Positions 9,401-17,775 are shown, numbered from the stretch's first letter. The stretch: 64,000 bases of DNA from Olivibacter sitiensis DSM 17696 (GCF_000427965.1 NZ_ATZA01000007.1:1-64000); one strand, 5' to 3'. Program-made: numbers and translations. The notes: generated from the sequence alone by a model not told the origin.

Positions 9401-11974
9401 AAAACGGTTTTCCTTGCCGGTTTCCAACATCCCATATTTGTTGGGTTCCGGAGACTTGACACCCAAATAAGTCTGGTAGGGTGAGTAAGTGGCAGAGGCC
9501 ACATCCGTACTGAAATCGCCTCCGTTTTCATAAACCTTGGTTATAAACGAGGCTTTCAACATACCCGGAGCTTGTCCATGCAACTGTGGCTTGATACCAA
9601 TGGTCGCCTTTCCCTCTCCATTGATACTGCCCGAAAAGACATTAATCTCTTCCATACCGAATCGGCGCGAAGGGTCGTCAAACATATAGTTGTCATACCC
9701 TTTAAAGCTGGTTCTCATCTGATAAAACTTAGCCTGCATGTCGGCCTTTAGGTCCTTGGCTATTGCTCCATGCAACCACGTTACGGCTATTTCATCGGTC
9801 GTAAGCTGTTCGGCCGTCAACAGTTTGCCCGCAAGGTTATTCTTTATCTTCAACCTGTTCGGCTTGATGGTCTCTATCTTAATGCTTTTATAAAATTTGG
9901 CCCCGCCTACGCTCACTTGTGCTTCCCAGTTGCCCGTAGGGGCATCTGCCTTGGTGGGAAGCACAAAACGGTAATGGTGATCTTCATTGGAAGGTTGTAC
10001 TTGTTGCGCCACCAGCTTACCGTTCGGATCGGACAAGCGCAACTTCACTGGATGGGATGGCGGCAATTTGTTGGCTTGATCATTAAGCATAAACGACAGA
10101 AACAGGGTGTCTCCAGGTCGCCAGACCCCTCGCTCCCCATATATATAGCCTTTCAGCCCCTTTTCCAGCTCTATTCCCGATACGTCAAAGTTGCTCAAAG
10201 AAAGTGAACGCCCCTCTTCCAACTTGACATAACTAGTATGTTTACCATTCTTTACCACTACGAAATAAGCTCTATTGGACTTTTCTAAAACAGCTACGCC
10301 GTCCTTATCAGTGGTCGCTTCTGCTACCTTTTGCTGTTGGTAATCATACAACTCCACTTGAGCATTCGCCGCAGGCTTGGCAGTTACTATATTGTTCACC
10401 GCGATAAAATAGCTGCCATTTTTGCCCATCTTGGCGATGACACCCAAATCGGTAGCCATGATATTTGCGGCCACCTTGTTATTATAGTAATAATAGGAAT
10501 TTGAGCAAGGGTCGTCCCGCTCGCGCCAATCGTAATCATAATAATCATAGTATTCATATTCATAACTATTGCCACGGGATTTTTCTTGTTCTTCTTCTAG
10601 GCTACTTCCACTGTCGTCGGCCTCATCCGCTGCATTATTTAGCCCACAGGGATAAATAGAATATGCCTTTTTATAGCTGAACTCTACGTGGTATATCGCT
10701 CCAGGATCGGGATCGATTAGCTCAGCTAGATCAAGTGCAAAGACATTCCATTTACCATTATTGTATAGGCTATTGGACGTTAGCTCTAGTTTTTTCTTGG
10801 CTATAGGCAAGGCTACCTTGCGCAAATTATAGTTGCCATTAATATCATTATCTTGCAAGAACTGCAGCACGTTGTCATGGTAAATCTTGTACACCATCAC
10901 ATCTACCGCCTTGAGATTGGCCGCTTCGAAGTTTACCTTTAAGTTACTGGAGCTAGGCAACAGGACACCATTCTTCAAGAGTCGCACGCCAGGTTTTGTC
11001 TGTTCGAAAAGGATTTTCTTGGAATAACCGGATTTGAGCTTTATTCCATTACTATTGGCAACTCCTTGAAAAACTTCCAAGAGGCGCTCGCCTTTGAGCG
11101 CCTCTGCCGTAAACACTTTCAACACATTACCGTCTACCGTATAGCTCAGATTTCTGGCGGAATCTATGGTGACAAGACCTTCGAAATTTTGCGTTTTCTT
11201 GAGCGGATCGGAGAAGTTGATCAGCAACAATTGACCATTTTCCTCTGCAATGGTTGTTTTGAATACTTTGAAATGACCTTTTGCCGCAATTTCTATCTCC
11301 TCATGACCACTTTGACCAATCCCTAAGCTGCTTCCATCCCATGCGAGCTTAATGGTTTCATCTTTTTGAGGACGTCTGATACTATCGACTATAAAGCCAA
11401 ACTCCGTCCCGCTAGTGGCCCCTTCAAATCGAATAGGCAAACGCTTGCCATTTTGTTCAGCATAGACCAGCTTCTTGGCGGCCGAAACATCCAGTTCATC
11501 GCTTGTCCGCATTACGGCTCGTAAAAACTGCCAATCTGGATTATACGATTGCAATTCTTTGCTCAACACCACAAAATCTTGCTTGACTGTTTTTATGGTA
11601 AAGTTAAACTGTGACAACTCCTTAGGGACATCAATGACATCCTTTAGCCGAAAGGACACTTGATATTCCGTGTCCTGTTTCAATCGGCTTTTAGGTTTAA
11701 AAATAACTGTGTTCTGCGATAGTGCAATCACCTTACCCTCAACACTGGGGTTTATCTTAAAAAGATCGGCATCCAGCTCTTGGTTTGGCTTCCATTCTTG
11801 TTTGTTGAAGGCAAGCACTATGCGGAGGTCCGATGCTGCAGGCACCACGCCAGAAGTAAATTCACTGACATAATCCTTGTACAGGGAAAAATCCGAATTG
11901 AAATCCTTTGATTTCTTATTGCAGGCAAGCAAGAGCAGCATAAGGCATGCAAGGAGGTAATTTTTTCTACTCAT
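6467..11974 (-). CDS. Bacterial alpha-2-macroglobulin lipoprotein (YfhM-like)
   Basis: 1835 residues. Lipobox LLAC at residues 15-18, so the protein is lipid-anchored in the envelope. Repeated MG-type beta domains fill the first part, then an alpha-2-macroglobulin core with an intact thioester motif CLEQ (residues 1391-1394, after YPHG). An alpha/alpha-barrel thioester domain and a C-terminal receptor-binding-like beta domain follow. In the family, proteolysis of a bait region exposes the thioester, which traps the protease; in Gram-negative bacteria this is thought to protect the periplasm with PBP1C. Odd: around residues 450-505 there is a low-complexity insertion first rich in Asp/Glu/Ser and then in Tyr/Asp. 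An in-frame ATG at 11974 is the start. The gene normally abuts pbpC; here an ATPase gene separates them. Confidence 0.92.
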   Translation of the reverse strand: MSRKNYLLACLMLLLLACNKKSKDFNSDFSLYKDYVSEFTSGVVPAASDLRIVLAFNKQEWKPNQELDADLFKINPSVEGKVIALSQNTVIFKPKSRLKQDTEYQVSFRLKDVIDVPKELSQFNFTIKTVKQDFVVLSKELQSYNPDWQFLRAVMRTSDELDVSAAKKLVYAEQNGKRLPIRFEGATSGTEFGFIVDSIRRPQKDETIKLAWDGSSLGIGQSGHEEIEIAAKGHFKVFKTTIAEENGQLLLINFSDPLKKTQNFEGLVTIDSARNLSYTVDGNVLKVFTAEALKGERLLEVFQGVANSNGIKLKSGYSKKILFEQTKPGVRLLKNGVLLPSSSNLKVNFEAANLKAVDVMVYKIYHDNVLQFLQDNDINGNYNLRKVALPIAKKKLELTSNSLYNNGKWNVFALDLAELIDPDPGAIYHVEFSYKKAYSIYPCGLNNAADEADDSGSSLEEEQEKSRGNSYEYEYYDYYDYDWRERDDPCSNSYYYYNNKVAANIMATDLGVIAKMGKNGSYFIAVNNIVTAKPAANAQVELYDYQQQKVAEATTDKDGVAVLEKSNRAYFVVVKNGKHTSYVKLEEGRSLSLSNFDVSGIELEKGLKGYIYGERGVWRPGDTLFLSFMLNDQANKLPPSHPVKLRLSDPNGKLVAQQVQPSNEDHHYRFVLPTKADAPTGNWEAQVSVGGAKFYKSIKIETIKPNRLKIKNNLAGKLLTAEQLTTDEIAVTWLHGAIAKDLKADMQAKFYQMRTSFKGYDNYMFDDPSRRFGMEEINVFSGSINGEGKATIGIKPQLHGQAPGMLKASFITKVYENGGDFSTDVASATYSPYQTYLGVKSPEPNKYGMLETGKENRFDIVSLDMHGRPNATANIEAKVYKVEWRWWWDASNDNLSNYRSSSSITPYKTFRVSTGANGKTSISFKVDENDWGRYFVLISDLDGGHATGQTVLIDWPYWSAKTKNTDATNANMLVFSTDKEKYNVGEKMKVSFPSSEGSRALISIESGSQVVATHWAETQKGETQVEIPITDKMAPNVYVFITLLQPHASTLNDAPIRLYGVIPIEVLNKETILKPVLTMPSVLRPEQTVSLQVNEGSGKAMSYTVAIVDEGLLDLTRFTTPNAWDRFYAREALGVKTWDIYNDVIGAYGGKINQVFSIGGDEDIGGGENKNADRFKPVVIYLGPFHLAKNETKTHKVKLPNYIGSVRTMVVAGDAATGAYGSVEKATPVRSPLMVLASLPRKISPTEKVTLPVTVFALEDQVKNAQVQVKTSAGIKVLGSTTKTVNFERTGDKMLYFDLEVGNVTGIARVEVLASAGKEKASYPVEIDIVNPNPVTNDYKEVVLNANEEKTINWETFGVNGSNESRLEVSSFPSIDFNSRLNYLIQYPHGCLEQTTSAVFPQLYLSDVVDLSKEKQEVIQRHVVEGINKLSKFQLANGGFVYWPSMNVADDWSTSYVGHFLIEAEAKGYVLPVDFKGRWISYQQRASKQWRMETHRGSDFAQAYRLYTLALAGSADMASMNRLRETGGISNETRLRLAAAYALAGQKQAGNALLNESSIDESNRTPYSYYYYGSPERNRAMVLETLILLGQTAKAFPLATRIAKDLSSGAWMSTQTTAYSLYAVSRFAKVNGGTGINVQYSYQGKNMDISTAKAFSDRKLDVKMGANVLKIKNKEKNTIYVKVLNSGILPVGQEQVLQRNLLASVSFQDRKGNPLAIDALAQGTEFVAVVSVKNQSLDRVENVALTQIVPSGWEIVNTRYTDYGAFGDNKADYIDIRDDRTAFYFGLNGGEGRTFKILLNASYLGKYYLPGLQAEAMYDNTFLARTKGQWVEVVK

Positions 11975-12271
11975 ATTTTGTCTATGGCCAATAACTATAG
12001 GTTCATAACTATATAATTCATTTTTTTAATATGTTGATAATCGCCAAAGCATGAAATCATGGTTTGGTAATATCTGCCATAAAAAAGTAAAGCAATATAG
12101 GGGCTTTTCTTGGATTTGAAGAAAATTTGAGCCGCACTGCATGAGAAATAGCGGTTTTCAGGTACTTTTAGGCGGCGCTTTTCTATGCGCATTTAATTGA
12201 AAAAAGAGCGCTCCCTTTCCAATAACCTTGGAATGAGAACGCTCCTTTTCTTTTGGCGTAGTTCAAACAGG
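11975..12271. other. Intergenic region, promoter of the macroglobulin expected
   Basis: AT-rich spacer between the macroglobulin start and the end of doxX. A 65-codon frame on the minus strand (11995-12192) has no recognisable domain and starts right after the doxX terminator; I do not call it a gene. No convincing TANNTTTG box was found for the macroglobulin gene. Confidence 0.4.
12203..12250 (-). terminator. Terminator of doxX
   Basis: Read on the minus strand, an imperfect stem (AAAGGAGCGTT...TTCCAA against TTGGAAAGGGAGCGCTCTTT) about 20 bases downstream of the doxX stop is followed by a run of six T residues. The facing arms are GC-rich and the placement fits a rho-independent terminator. 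Confidence 0.65.
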
Positions 12272-12718
12272 TCAAAACCATCGCTTGTTGCCCGGTCTTC
12301 TCATTGCATGATCCAATGAATAAGTACCCGATCCCATAACAAAAAAAACAACGAGCAAAATCAGGGTTATCAATGAAAGCCAGAGTTCCGAGTTCATGAA
12401 GTTAAATCCTTCAGTAATATTGACAAAAAAGACTGCTCCCAACAAAATGGGAATTTGAAAGGCAACGGCCACACGTGTCACCAAGCCAAGGGCGATAAAA
12501 ATTCCGCCAACGATATGCGCAAAGGCTACATAGTGAACCGCTGTCCAAATAGATAGTTGGAAATGTGTCTTTTCTATTAGACGCCCCACGGATTCCGTGT
12601 CGGCAATAAAGCTTAGGCCTTTTGCGAATATAAACAGCCCTAGGGCAATGCGCAAAAAATCAAGCCAACGGGGATAATTTCGATCTCCCCAATGTTCGAT
12701 TCTGTGAATCAAATTCAT
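12272..12718 (-). CDS. DoxX-family membrane protein
   Basis: 148 residues with four predicted membrane helices (about 22-38, 60-82, 85-103 and 113-132), the usual DoxX topology and length. DoxX-like proteins are small integral membrane proteins of ill-defined role, in some bacteria linked to thiol or oxidative stress. The start is well supported because a purine-rich GAGGAGG lies about seven bases upstream of the ATG, a Shine-Dalgarno match that is unusual in this phylum. The next gene upstream is cysteine synthase, also on the minus strand, but a 263-base gap holding a hairpin separates them, so doxX is probably its own unit. Confidence 0.8.
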   Translation of the reverse strand: MNLIHRIEHWGDRNYPRWLDFLRIALGLFIFAKGLSFIADTESVGRLIEKTHFQLSIWTAVHYVAFAHIVGGIFIALGLVTRVAVAFQIPILLGAVFFVNITEGFNFMNSELWLSLITLILLVVFFVMGSGTYSLDHAMRRPGNKRWF

Positions 12719-12840
12719 AACAACCTCCTCTCTTATAATTGGTTATTAGACATAACGAATAAAGAGATAAAAAAGTTTCTTGCGATAGCTCCTTTTTGCA
12801 TTTTGGCTAAGGCAAACAAAATAAGGAATCAGCAAGCATG

Positions 12841-12858
12841 TTTGGCACGACCTTTGAT
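12841..12858 (+). promoter_or_regulatory. Sigma-54-like promoter site
   Basis: TTTGGCACGACCTTTGAT has TGGCACG in the -24 position and TTGA in the -12 position. There are ten bases between the GG and GA dinucleotides, the sigma-54 spacing. The expected GC at -12 is GA, a significant mismatch. It points along the plus strand toward a terminator 30 bases on, with no plus-strand gene in between. Confidence 0.3.
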
Positions 12859-12890
12859 AGCTTTTAAACAGGTTTAGGTTGATTATTTAG

Positions 12891-12933
12891 AAAGGCCCGG
12901 CATCCCCAAAAGCCGGGCTTTTCTTTTTTTTTT
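12891..12933 (+). terminator. Strong intrinsic terminator, best on the plus strand
   Basis: An 11-bp stem with one G-U pair (AAAGGCCCGGC / GCCGGGCTTTT, 10-base loop) is followed by CTTTTTTTTTT. The T-tract is on the plus strand, yet no plus-strand gene ends nearby; the adjacent genes doxX and cysM are both on the minus strand. It may also stop cysM transcripts, where the tail is only CTTTCT. Confidence 0.85.
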
Positions 12934-12981
12934 AGGCAAAGCGTTTAATCCGCTCTACCCAACTTTATCCTTCCACAGCGT

Positions 12982-13854
12982 TTAGCCAAAAAGATTGCTG
13001 CTCAAATAACGGTCGCCTCGATCGCAGGCAATAAAGACAATGACTCCCTCATCCAATTCTTCCGCTACTTTCAAAGCGCAATGTAAAGCACCACCAGTAC
13101 TCATTCCAGCAAATATCCCCTCGACCTTTGCCAATTTGCGTGTCGCTTCAACGGCATCGCGCTCGGAGACATCCATCACCCTATCTACTCTTTTTGGGTC
13201 AAATATTTTGGGTAGATATTCCACTGGCCATCTCCTAATTCCTGGTATGGATGATTCTTCTGTCGGTTGACAGCCTATAATTTGGACATCGGAATTCTTT
13301 TCCTTTAGGTACATGGAGTTGCCCATAATACTGCCAGTTGTCCCCATAGCACTTACAAAATGAGTGATTTTCCCTTCCGTATCTGTCCAAATTTCTGGTC
13401 CAGTCGTATTGTAATGCGCCAAGTAGTTGTCTGGATTAGCAAATTGGTTAAGTAAAAAATAGCCCTCTTGTTCTCCCCTTTCCTCCGCATAGTCGCGGCA
13501 AACCTCCATGGAGTCTAGTAAGGTAACCTTCGCGCCGTAAGCTTCCATCGTTAGTGTTCTTTCCCTTGTACTATTGGATGGTATGACCAACTCTATCTCC
13601 AGGTCATACATACTGGCTATCATTGCCAAGGCAATACCCGTATTGCCACTAGTGGCCTCTATCAACTTAGTACCTTTCCGTATATTTCCTCGCTCGAGTG
13701 CACTTTTGATCATATTCAAGGCAGCTCTATCCTTCACGCTGCCTCCTGGATTAGTGCCTTCCAATTTAGCCAACAATTGCACTTTTGGATTGGGATTCAA
13801 TCGTTGAATCTTTACTAAAGGGGTATTCCCAATAAATTCTATGATATTTTTCAT
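12982..13854 (-). CDS. cysM: Cysteine synthase B
   Basis: 290 residues, a PLP-dependent beta-replacement enzyme that makes cysteine from O-acetylserine and sulfide. The PLP lysine is in GGSVKDRAA (about residues 37-45), the substrate loop in EATSGNTGIAL (about 64-74), and the phosphate-binding glycine loop in SAMGTTGSIMG. The segment PTEESSIPGIRRWPVEYLP and the short C-terminus favour the CysM type over CysK, though cysteine synthase specificity cannot be settled by eye. It supplies the last step for the sulfate assimilation cluster 1 kb away, but is a separate transcription unit. The ATG at 13854 is the only plausible start. Confidence 0.88.
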   Translation of the reverse strand: MKNIIEFIGNTPLVKIQRLNPNPKVQLLAKLEGTNPGGSVKDRAALNMIKSALERGNIRKGTKLIEATSGNTGIALAMIASMYDLEIELVIPSNSTRERTLTMEAYGAKVTLLDSMEVCRDYAEERGEQEGYFLLNQFANPDNYLAHYNTTGPEIWTDTEGKITHFVSAMGTTGSIMGNSMYLKEKNSDVQIIGCQPTEESSIPGIRRWPVEYLPKIFDPKRVDRVMDVSERDAVEATRKLAKVEGIFAGMSTGGALHCALKVAEELDEGVIVFIACDRGDRYLSSNLFG

Positions 13855-14082
13855 CTACCTAAAACCCACGTCCTACGGGATTTGCTTTTATGACACTTCT
13901 TTAATTACTATTACTTCTGTTGCTGGCGCGCGCAATTGTTACATCATCATATAGGCCACGCATGGTAAAACTACGTATTTCTCCAGATTATACGGAAAAA
14001 ACCCGCACAAATATAAAAATTACCTCCCTGCCCTTCATGGTCACGTGGACAACAATATTGTTCGGTCCTACATTTGGCATTC

Positions 14083-14889
14083 ATGTCGTATAGCCTTAAA
14101 TTTATGGCGTCAATGGAAGAGAATAAAGACAAAACGAAAACAAGCAAGTTTCAGGGTATAGGCAGCCTCCTCTATTTCAACTGGCCTAATTACCTTATGG
14201 TCTTGACGCTTGTCATCTTATTGGGCATTTTGGAATACCTTATGCCAAGTGAAGGATTCTCCATTTATCGGTTGGCCCTGATGCTATTGTTGCTTTCTAT
14301 ATTTTCCTCTTTACTGGTCTCATTCTATATACAGGATCTTTCTCCATTGTATAATTTGCGTTGGATGAAATTGTTGCCCAAAATTCCCCGACAGGCTAAA
14401 ATAGTGTTGATACATGCAGGGATGGACAATATTAGTGCTACCCTTAACAGCCGCTACGCCGATGCCCAGCTCTTGAAGTATAACATATATGATTACAAGA
14501 GGCACACCAAAGAAGAAGGACGGAAGATACGCAAGAAACATCCATTGACAACCGATACTATTGCGATCTCTACTTCTTTTCTTCCCATTGCCCCACGTTC
14601 AGCCGATGCCATTTTTTTTATTCTAAGCGCTGGTGAACTGAAAGACAAATACGAAAGGATTGGTTTTTTCAAGCAAATGCAGGAATCGCTAAAACCTGAA
14701 GGACAACTTATTTTTGTAGAACACACAAAAAATGTGGCAAACCTTTTGGCCTTCACCTGGGGAGCTACAGACCTTCTGAAAAACAAGGAATGGGAGAGCA
14801 TCTTTGTAGACACCAAACTTAATGCGGTATATTACAGCGGCACCATCACGCCATTCTTAAGTATATACAGCCTAGGCACTAACAACTAA
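14083..14889 (+). CDS. Membrane-anchored class I methyltransferase-fold protein
   Basis: 268 residues from the ATG at 14083; a TTG at 14074 or an ATG at 14116 (MEENKDK) are alternatives. Two hydrophobic helices near the N-terminus (about residues 35-53 and 65-85) precede a Rossmann-like domain. ESLKPEGQLIFVEH and RSADAIFFILSAGEL resemble the post-motif strands of SAM-dependent methyltransferases. The SAM-binding motif I is degenerate: IVLIHAGMDNIS stands where VLDxGxGxG is expected, so activity is doubtful. It lies alone between cysM and the converging carbonic anhydrase. Function unknown. Confidence 0.65.
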   Translation: MSYSLKFMASMEENKDKTKTSKFQGIGSLLYFNWPNYLMVLTLVILLGILEYLMPSEGFSIYRLALMLLLLSIFSSLLVSFYIQDLSPLYNLRWMKLLPKIPRQAKIVLIHAGMDNISATLNSRYADAQLLKYNIYDYKRHTKEEGRKIRKKHPLTTDTIAISTSFLPIAPRSADAIFFILSAGELKDKYERIGFFKQMQESLKPEGQLIFVEHTKNVANLLAFTWGATDLLKNKEWESIFVDTKLNAVYYSGTITPFLSIYSLGTNN

Positions 14890-14890
14890 A

Positions 14891-14912
14891 AAAGGAAGCC
14901 TAAGCTTCCTTT
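14891..14912 (-). terminator. Bidirectional terminator overlapping a stop codon
   Basis: A perfect 9-bp stem (AAAGGAAGC / GCTTCCTTT, 4-base loop) sits between two converging genes. On the minus strand it is followed by TTTTTT and includes the last codons and stop of the carbonic anhydrase. On the plus strand it follows the methyltransferase-fold gene by one base, with a weaker TTTG tail. Confidence 0.75.
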
Positions 14913-15532
14913 GTAAAATAAATATCAAACAGGCCTTTACCTATTTTTTCAAAATCCAGTTTTTGATCAATCAATTTACCGGTTTTTATATCAAACACCC
15001 AGCCGTGTATAGTTACCTTTCCCTCGTCAAATGCCTGATGTACTTCCGTTACCTTATAGAGATTTATACATTGTTCCAAAACGTTCAATTCTACCAAACG
15101 TTTATATCGGGACTCTTCATCGTCAATAGCATTCAATTCGTCCTTATGTATACGATATACATCGCGAATGTTACGCAACCAAGGATTTAATATACCTAAA
15201 TCGTTGGGCTCCATAGCCGCCTTTATACCTCCGCAGTAATAATGCCCACAAACCACCACATGTTTCACTTTCAAGTGCTTCACCGCGTAATTTATAACGG
15301 ACAAAACGTTAAGATCGTTATTGGGAACAACGTTGGCAATATTTCTGTGAACAAAAACTTCACCAGGCCTTGCACCCATCATTTCTTCTGCCGTGACTCT
15401 GCTATCGGAACAGCCGATGTATAAAATCTCGGGTGATTGTCCTTTAGAAAGGTCATCAAAATAATGATCGTCCAGGTCTAGGTGTTTACTGATCCATTCC
15501 TTGTTGTTCTCAAAAATCTTTCCTATATCCAT
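14900..15532 (-). CDS. Beta-class carbonic anhydrase
   Basis: 210 residues. Zinc ligands and the Asp-Arg dyad are all present: C41 and the D43/R45 pair in IGCSDSR, H97 and C100 in VCGHYYCGG, plus the conserved RNIAN segment. It converts CO2 and bicarbonate, most likely in the cytosol (no signal peptide). It follows the cysN gene by 86 bases on the same strand and may be co-transcribed with the sulfate assimilation operon, although the gap is larger than those inside the operon. SulP-type transporters often neighbour such enzymes, but none is here. Confidence 0.93.
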   Translation of the reverse strand: MDIGKIFENNKEWISKHLDLDDHYFDDLSKGQSPEILYIGCSDSRVTAEEMMGARPGEVFVHRNIANVVPNNDLNVLSVINYAVKHLKVKHVVVCGHYYCGGIKAAMEPNDLGILNPWLRNIRDVYRIHKDELNAIDDEESRYKRLVELNVLEQCINLYKVTEVHQAFDEGKVTIHGWVFDIKTGKLIDQKLDFEKIGKGLFDIYFTKEA

Positions 15533-15618
15533 TTGTTTTAATTCTTTTTACTGAAAAACGCCAAACCACGGAATATGTTTTTTTGCGATAAATATTCTAA
15601 CCTTATTTTAATTCACCA

Positions 15619-16866
15619 TCACAAAATGGTTCTAAACATGAGCGCACCAACAGTGATATTGGTTCTTGGATCTATCAAGATAGCAGCACCATTCGAACGG
15701 TTTTCATCATAGGAATCTGCTGCCAGCTCGTCAGCGGTTTTTAACACGATCCTTCCGATGTCATTTAACTTAAAGCTATCTGCGGCATGTTTCTCCAAGG
15801 TGTTGATATCCACACTATACATTATCTCATTGATCTTGCATCGAGTTATTTTACTGTTATGCTGCAGGAAATAGGTGAGAGAGGTATCGAGCGCGCGCGA
15901 ATCCATCCAGCAAAGATCCGCTTCTATTTCTTTGCTAGGAATAGGCGCATTCTCATAAGCAACCAAAACATCTCCCCTACTGATATCTAGGTCGTCTTTC
16001 AGATGCAACACTACTGATTGACCTGCAATTGCTTGCTGTAAGTCTGCTCCGAAGAATTCAATACGTACTATACTGCTTTGCTGACCGGATGGCAACACCT
16101 GTATGCTATCCCCTACGCTGACGACACCCGTTTGCAAACGCCCTGCATAGCCCCTATAGTCATGCAAATCATCGGTCTGTGGTCTAATTACCCATTGCAC
16201 TGGAAAACGAGCATTCACCTTGGTTTTGTCTTGTTGTACATCCACTAATTCCAAGTGATTCAACAAGGTGGTGCCAGAATACCAAACCATATTTTCGGAA
16301 GGTGTCACCACGTTATCGCCCTTCAACGCACTGACAGGTATGTAGCTTACATGTTTCAATTTCACCTTGTCGGCCAAGGCTTTATATTTCTCTACAATGG
16401 CACTAAAAACGGTCTCACTGTAGCCTACCATATCCATTTTATTGACACAGACAACTACCTCTTCGATACCCAGCAGCGACACTAAGTAACTATGCCTCAC
16501 CGTTTGTTCTACCACCCCATTTCTTGCATCTATAAGGATAATTGCCAGATTGGCATTCGATGCTCCCGTTACCATGTTGCGGGTATATTGAATATGGCCA
16601 GGCGTATCGGCAATTATGAATTTCCTTTTATCGGTATGGAAATATTTGTAGGCTACGTCTATGGTAATGCCTTGCTCGCGTTCGGCACGTAGTCCGTCCG
16701 TCAATATGGCCAAATCTATAGTACCATCATCATTTTTCCTGTTGGAACGTTCCAACGCTTCTAGCTGATCGGCCAATATAGAATCTGTATCATATAACAT
16801 ACGCCCTATGAGTGTGCTCTTTCCATCATCCACACTGCCTGCCGTAAAAAATTTCAGTATATCCAT
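15619..16866 (-). CDS. cysN: Sulfate adenylyltransferase subunit 1 (GTPase)
   Basis: 415 residues, an EF-Tu-like GTPase that drives ATP sulfurylase. P-loop AGSVDDGKST (residues 9-18), DTPGH (about 86-90) and NKMD (about 141-144), then beta-barrel domains 2 and 3. At this length the APS kinase (CysC) domain found in CysNC fusions is absent. That agrees with the reductase encoded upstream being of the APS type, which needs no PAPS. Only four bases separate it from cysD, so the two subunits are co-translated. Confidence 0.95.
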   Translation of the reverse strand: MDILKFFTAGSVDDGKSTLIGRMLYDTDSILADQLEALERSNRKNDDGTIDLAILTDGLRAEREQGITIDVAYKYFHTDKRKFIIADTPGHIQYTRNMVTGASNANLAIILIDARNGVVEQTVRHSYLVSLLGIEEVVVCVNKMDMVGYSETVFSAIVEKYKALADKVKLKHVSYIPVSALKGDNVVTPSENMVWYSGTTLLNHLELVDVQQDKTKVNARFPVQWVIRPQTDDLHDYRGYAGRLQTGVVSVGDSIQVLPSGQQSSIVRIEFFGADLQQAIAGQSVVLHLKDDLDISRGDVLVAYENAPIPSKEIEADLCWMDSRALDTSLTYFLQHNSKITRCKINEIMYSVDINTLEKHAADSFKLNDIGRIVLKTADELAADSYDENRSNGAAILIDPRTNITVGALMFRTIL

Positions 16867-16870
16867 CGTG

Positions 16871-17773
16871 TTAAAAGTATCCTCCTTTCTTCCTATCTTC
16901 CATCGCTGCCTCAGACACCTTATCGTCTATGCGTGCACCCCGTTCACTGATCTTGGAACTACTGATTTCTTCAATGATGGCATCTAAATTATCCGCACTC
17001 GATAGAACCGCTGCAGTACATGAAATATCGCCCACAGTTCGAAAACGCACTGTACTCTTTGTTACTATGTCTTCTTCGTCCATGTTTAAAAACGGTGAAG
17101 CCGCCATTAATTGTCCATTTCGTGTTATGCAGTCCCGCTCATGTGCAAAATAAATGCTAGGTAGGGCGATATTTTCCCGTTTGATATAATTCCACACATC
17201 CAGCTCTGTCCAGTTGCTTATGGGGAAAACACGCACATTTTCGCCTTTGGCTATTTTACCATTGTATATATCCCACAGCTCTGGTCTCTGGCGTTTAGGA
17301 TCCCATTGGCCGAACTCGTCTCGAACAGAAAAGATACGCTCTTTGGCACGTGCTTTTTCCTCGTCACGCCTCGCTCCGCCAATGCAGGCATCGAACTCAT
17401 ACTTGGCAATGGTATCCAGCAAGGTAACGGTTTGCAATGCATTTCTACTGGCATTTTTGCCCTTTTGCTCCACTACTTTACCTTGATCGATGGAATCCTG
17501 CACATAACCAACAATCAATTTCTCTCCTATTCTCGCTATCAAATCGTCCCGATAACTGATAGTTTCTTCAAAATTGTGCCCTGTATCGATATGTACCAAA
17601 GGAAAAGGAAATCTCCCAGGCCTAAAAGCCTTTTCTGCTAAGTGTACCAATGTGATGGAATCCTTTCCTCCGGAAAACAGCAAAGCTGGTCTTTCAAATT
17701 GCCCCGCCACCTCACGGAGTATATAAATGGCCTCTGCCTCCAACTCATCTAAATAATCTAACTGCTTGCTCAT
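16871..17773 (-). CDS. cysD: Sulfate adenylyltransferase subunit 2
   Basis: 300 residues from the ATG at 17773 (MSKQLDYLDELE). The frame is open for 19 further codons upstream, but these would overlap cysH and are not family-like. PP-loop ATP pyrophosphatase fold with FSGGKDSITLVHLA (about residues 30-43). With CysN it makes adenosine 5'-phosphosulfate from ATP and sulfate. The C-terminal segment with RxKKGGYF is typical. It starts two bases after the cysH stop. Confidence 0.95.
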   Translation of the reverse strand: MSKQLDYLDELEAEAIYILREVAGQFERPALLFSGGKDSITLVHLAEKAFRPGRFPFPLVHIDTGHNFEETISYRDDLIARIGEKLIVGYVQDSIDQGKVVEQKGKNASRNALQTVTLLDTIAKYEFDACIGGARRDEEKARAKERIFSVRDEFGQWDPKRQRPELWDIYNGKIAKGENVRVFPISNWTELDVWNYIKRENIALPSIYFAHERDCITRNGQLMAASPFLNMDEEDIVTKSTVRFRTVGDISCTAAVLSSADNLDAIIEEISSSKISERGARIDDKVSEAAMEDRKKGGYF

Positions 17774-17775
17774 TT

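Noticed and set aside
11995-12192. 65-codon minus-strand frame between macroglobulin and doxX
   Set aside because: No family, no promoter box and composition like non-coding spacer. It starts immediately after the doxX terminator.
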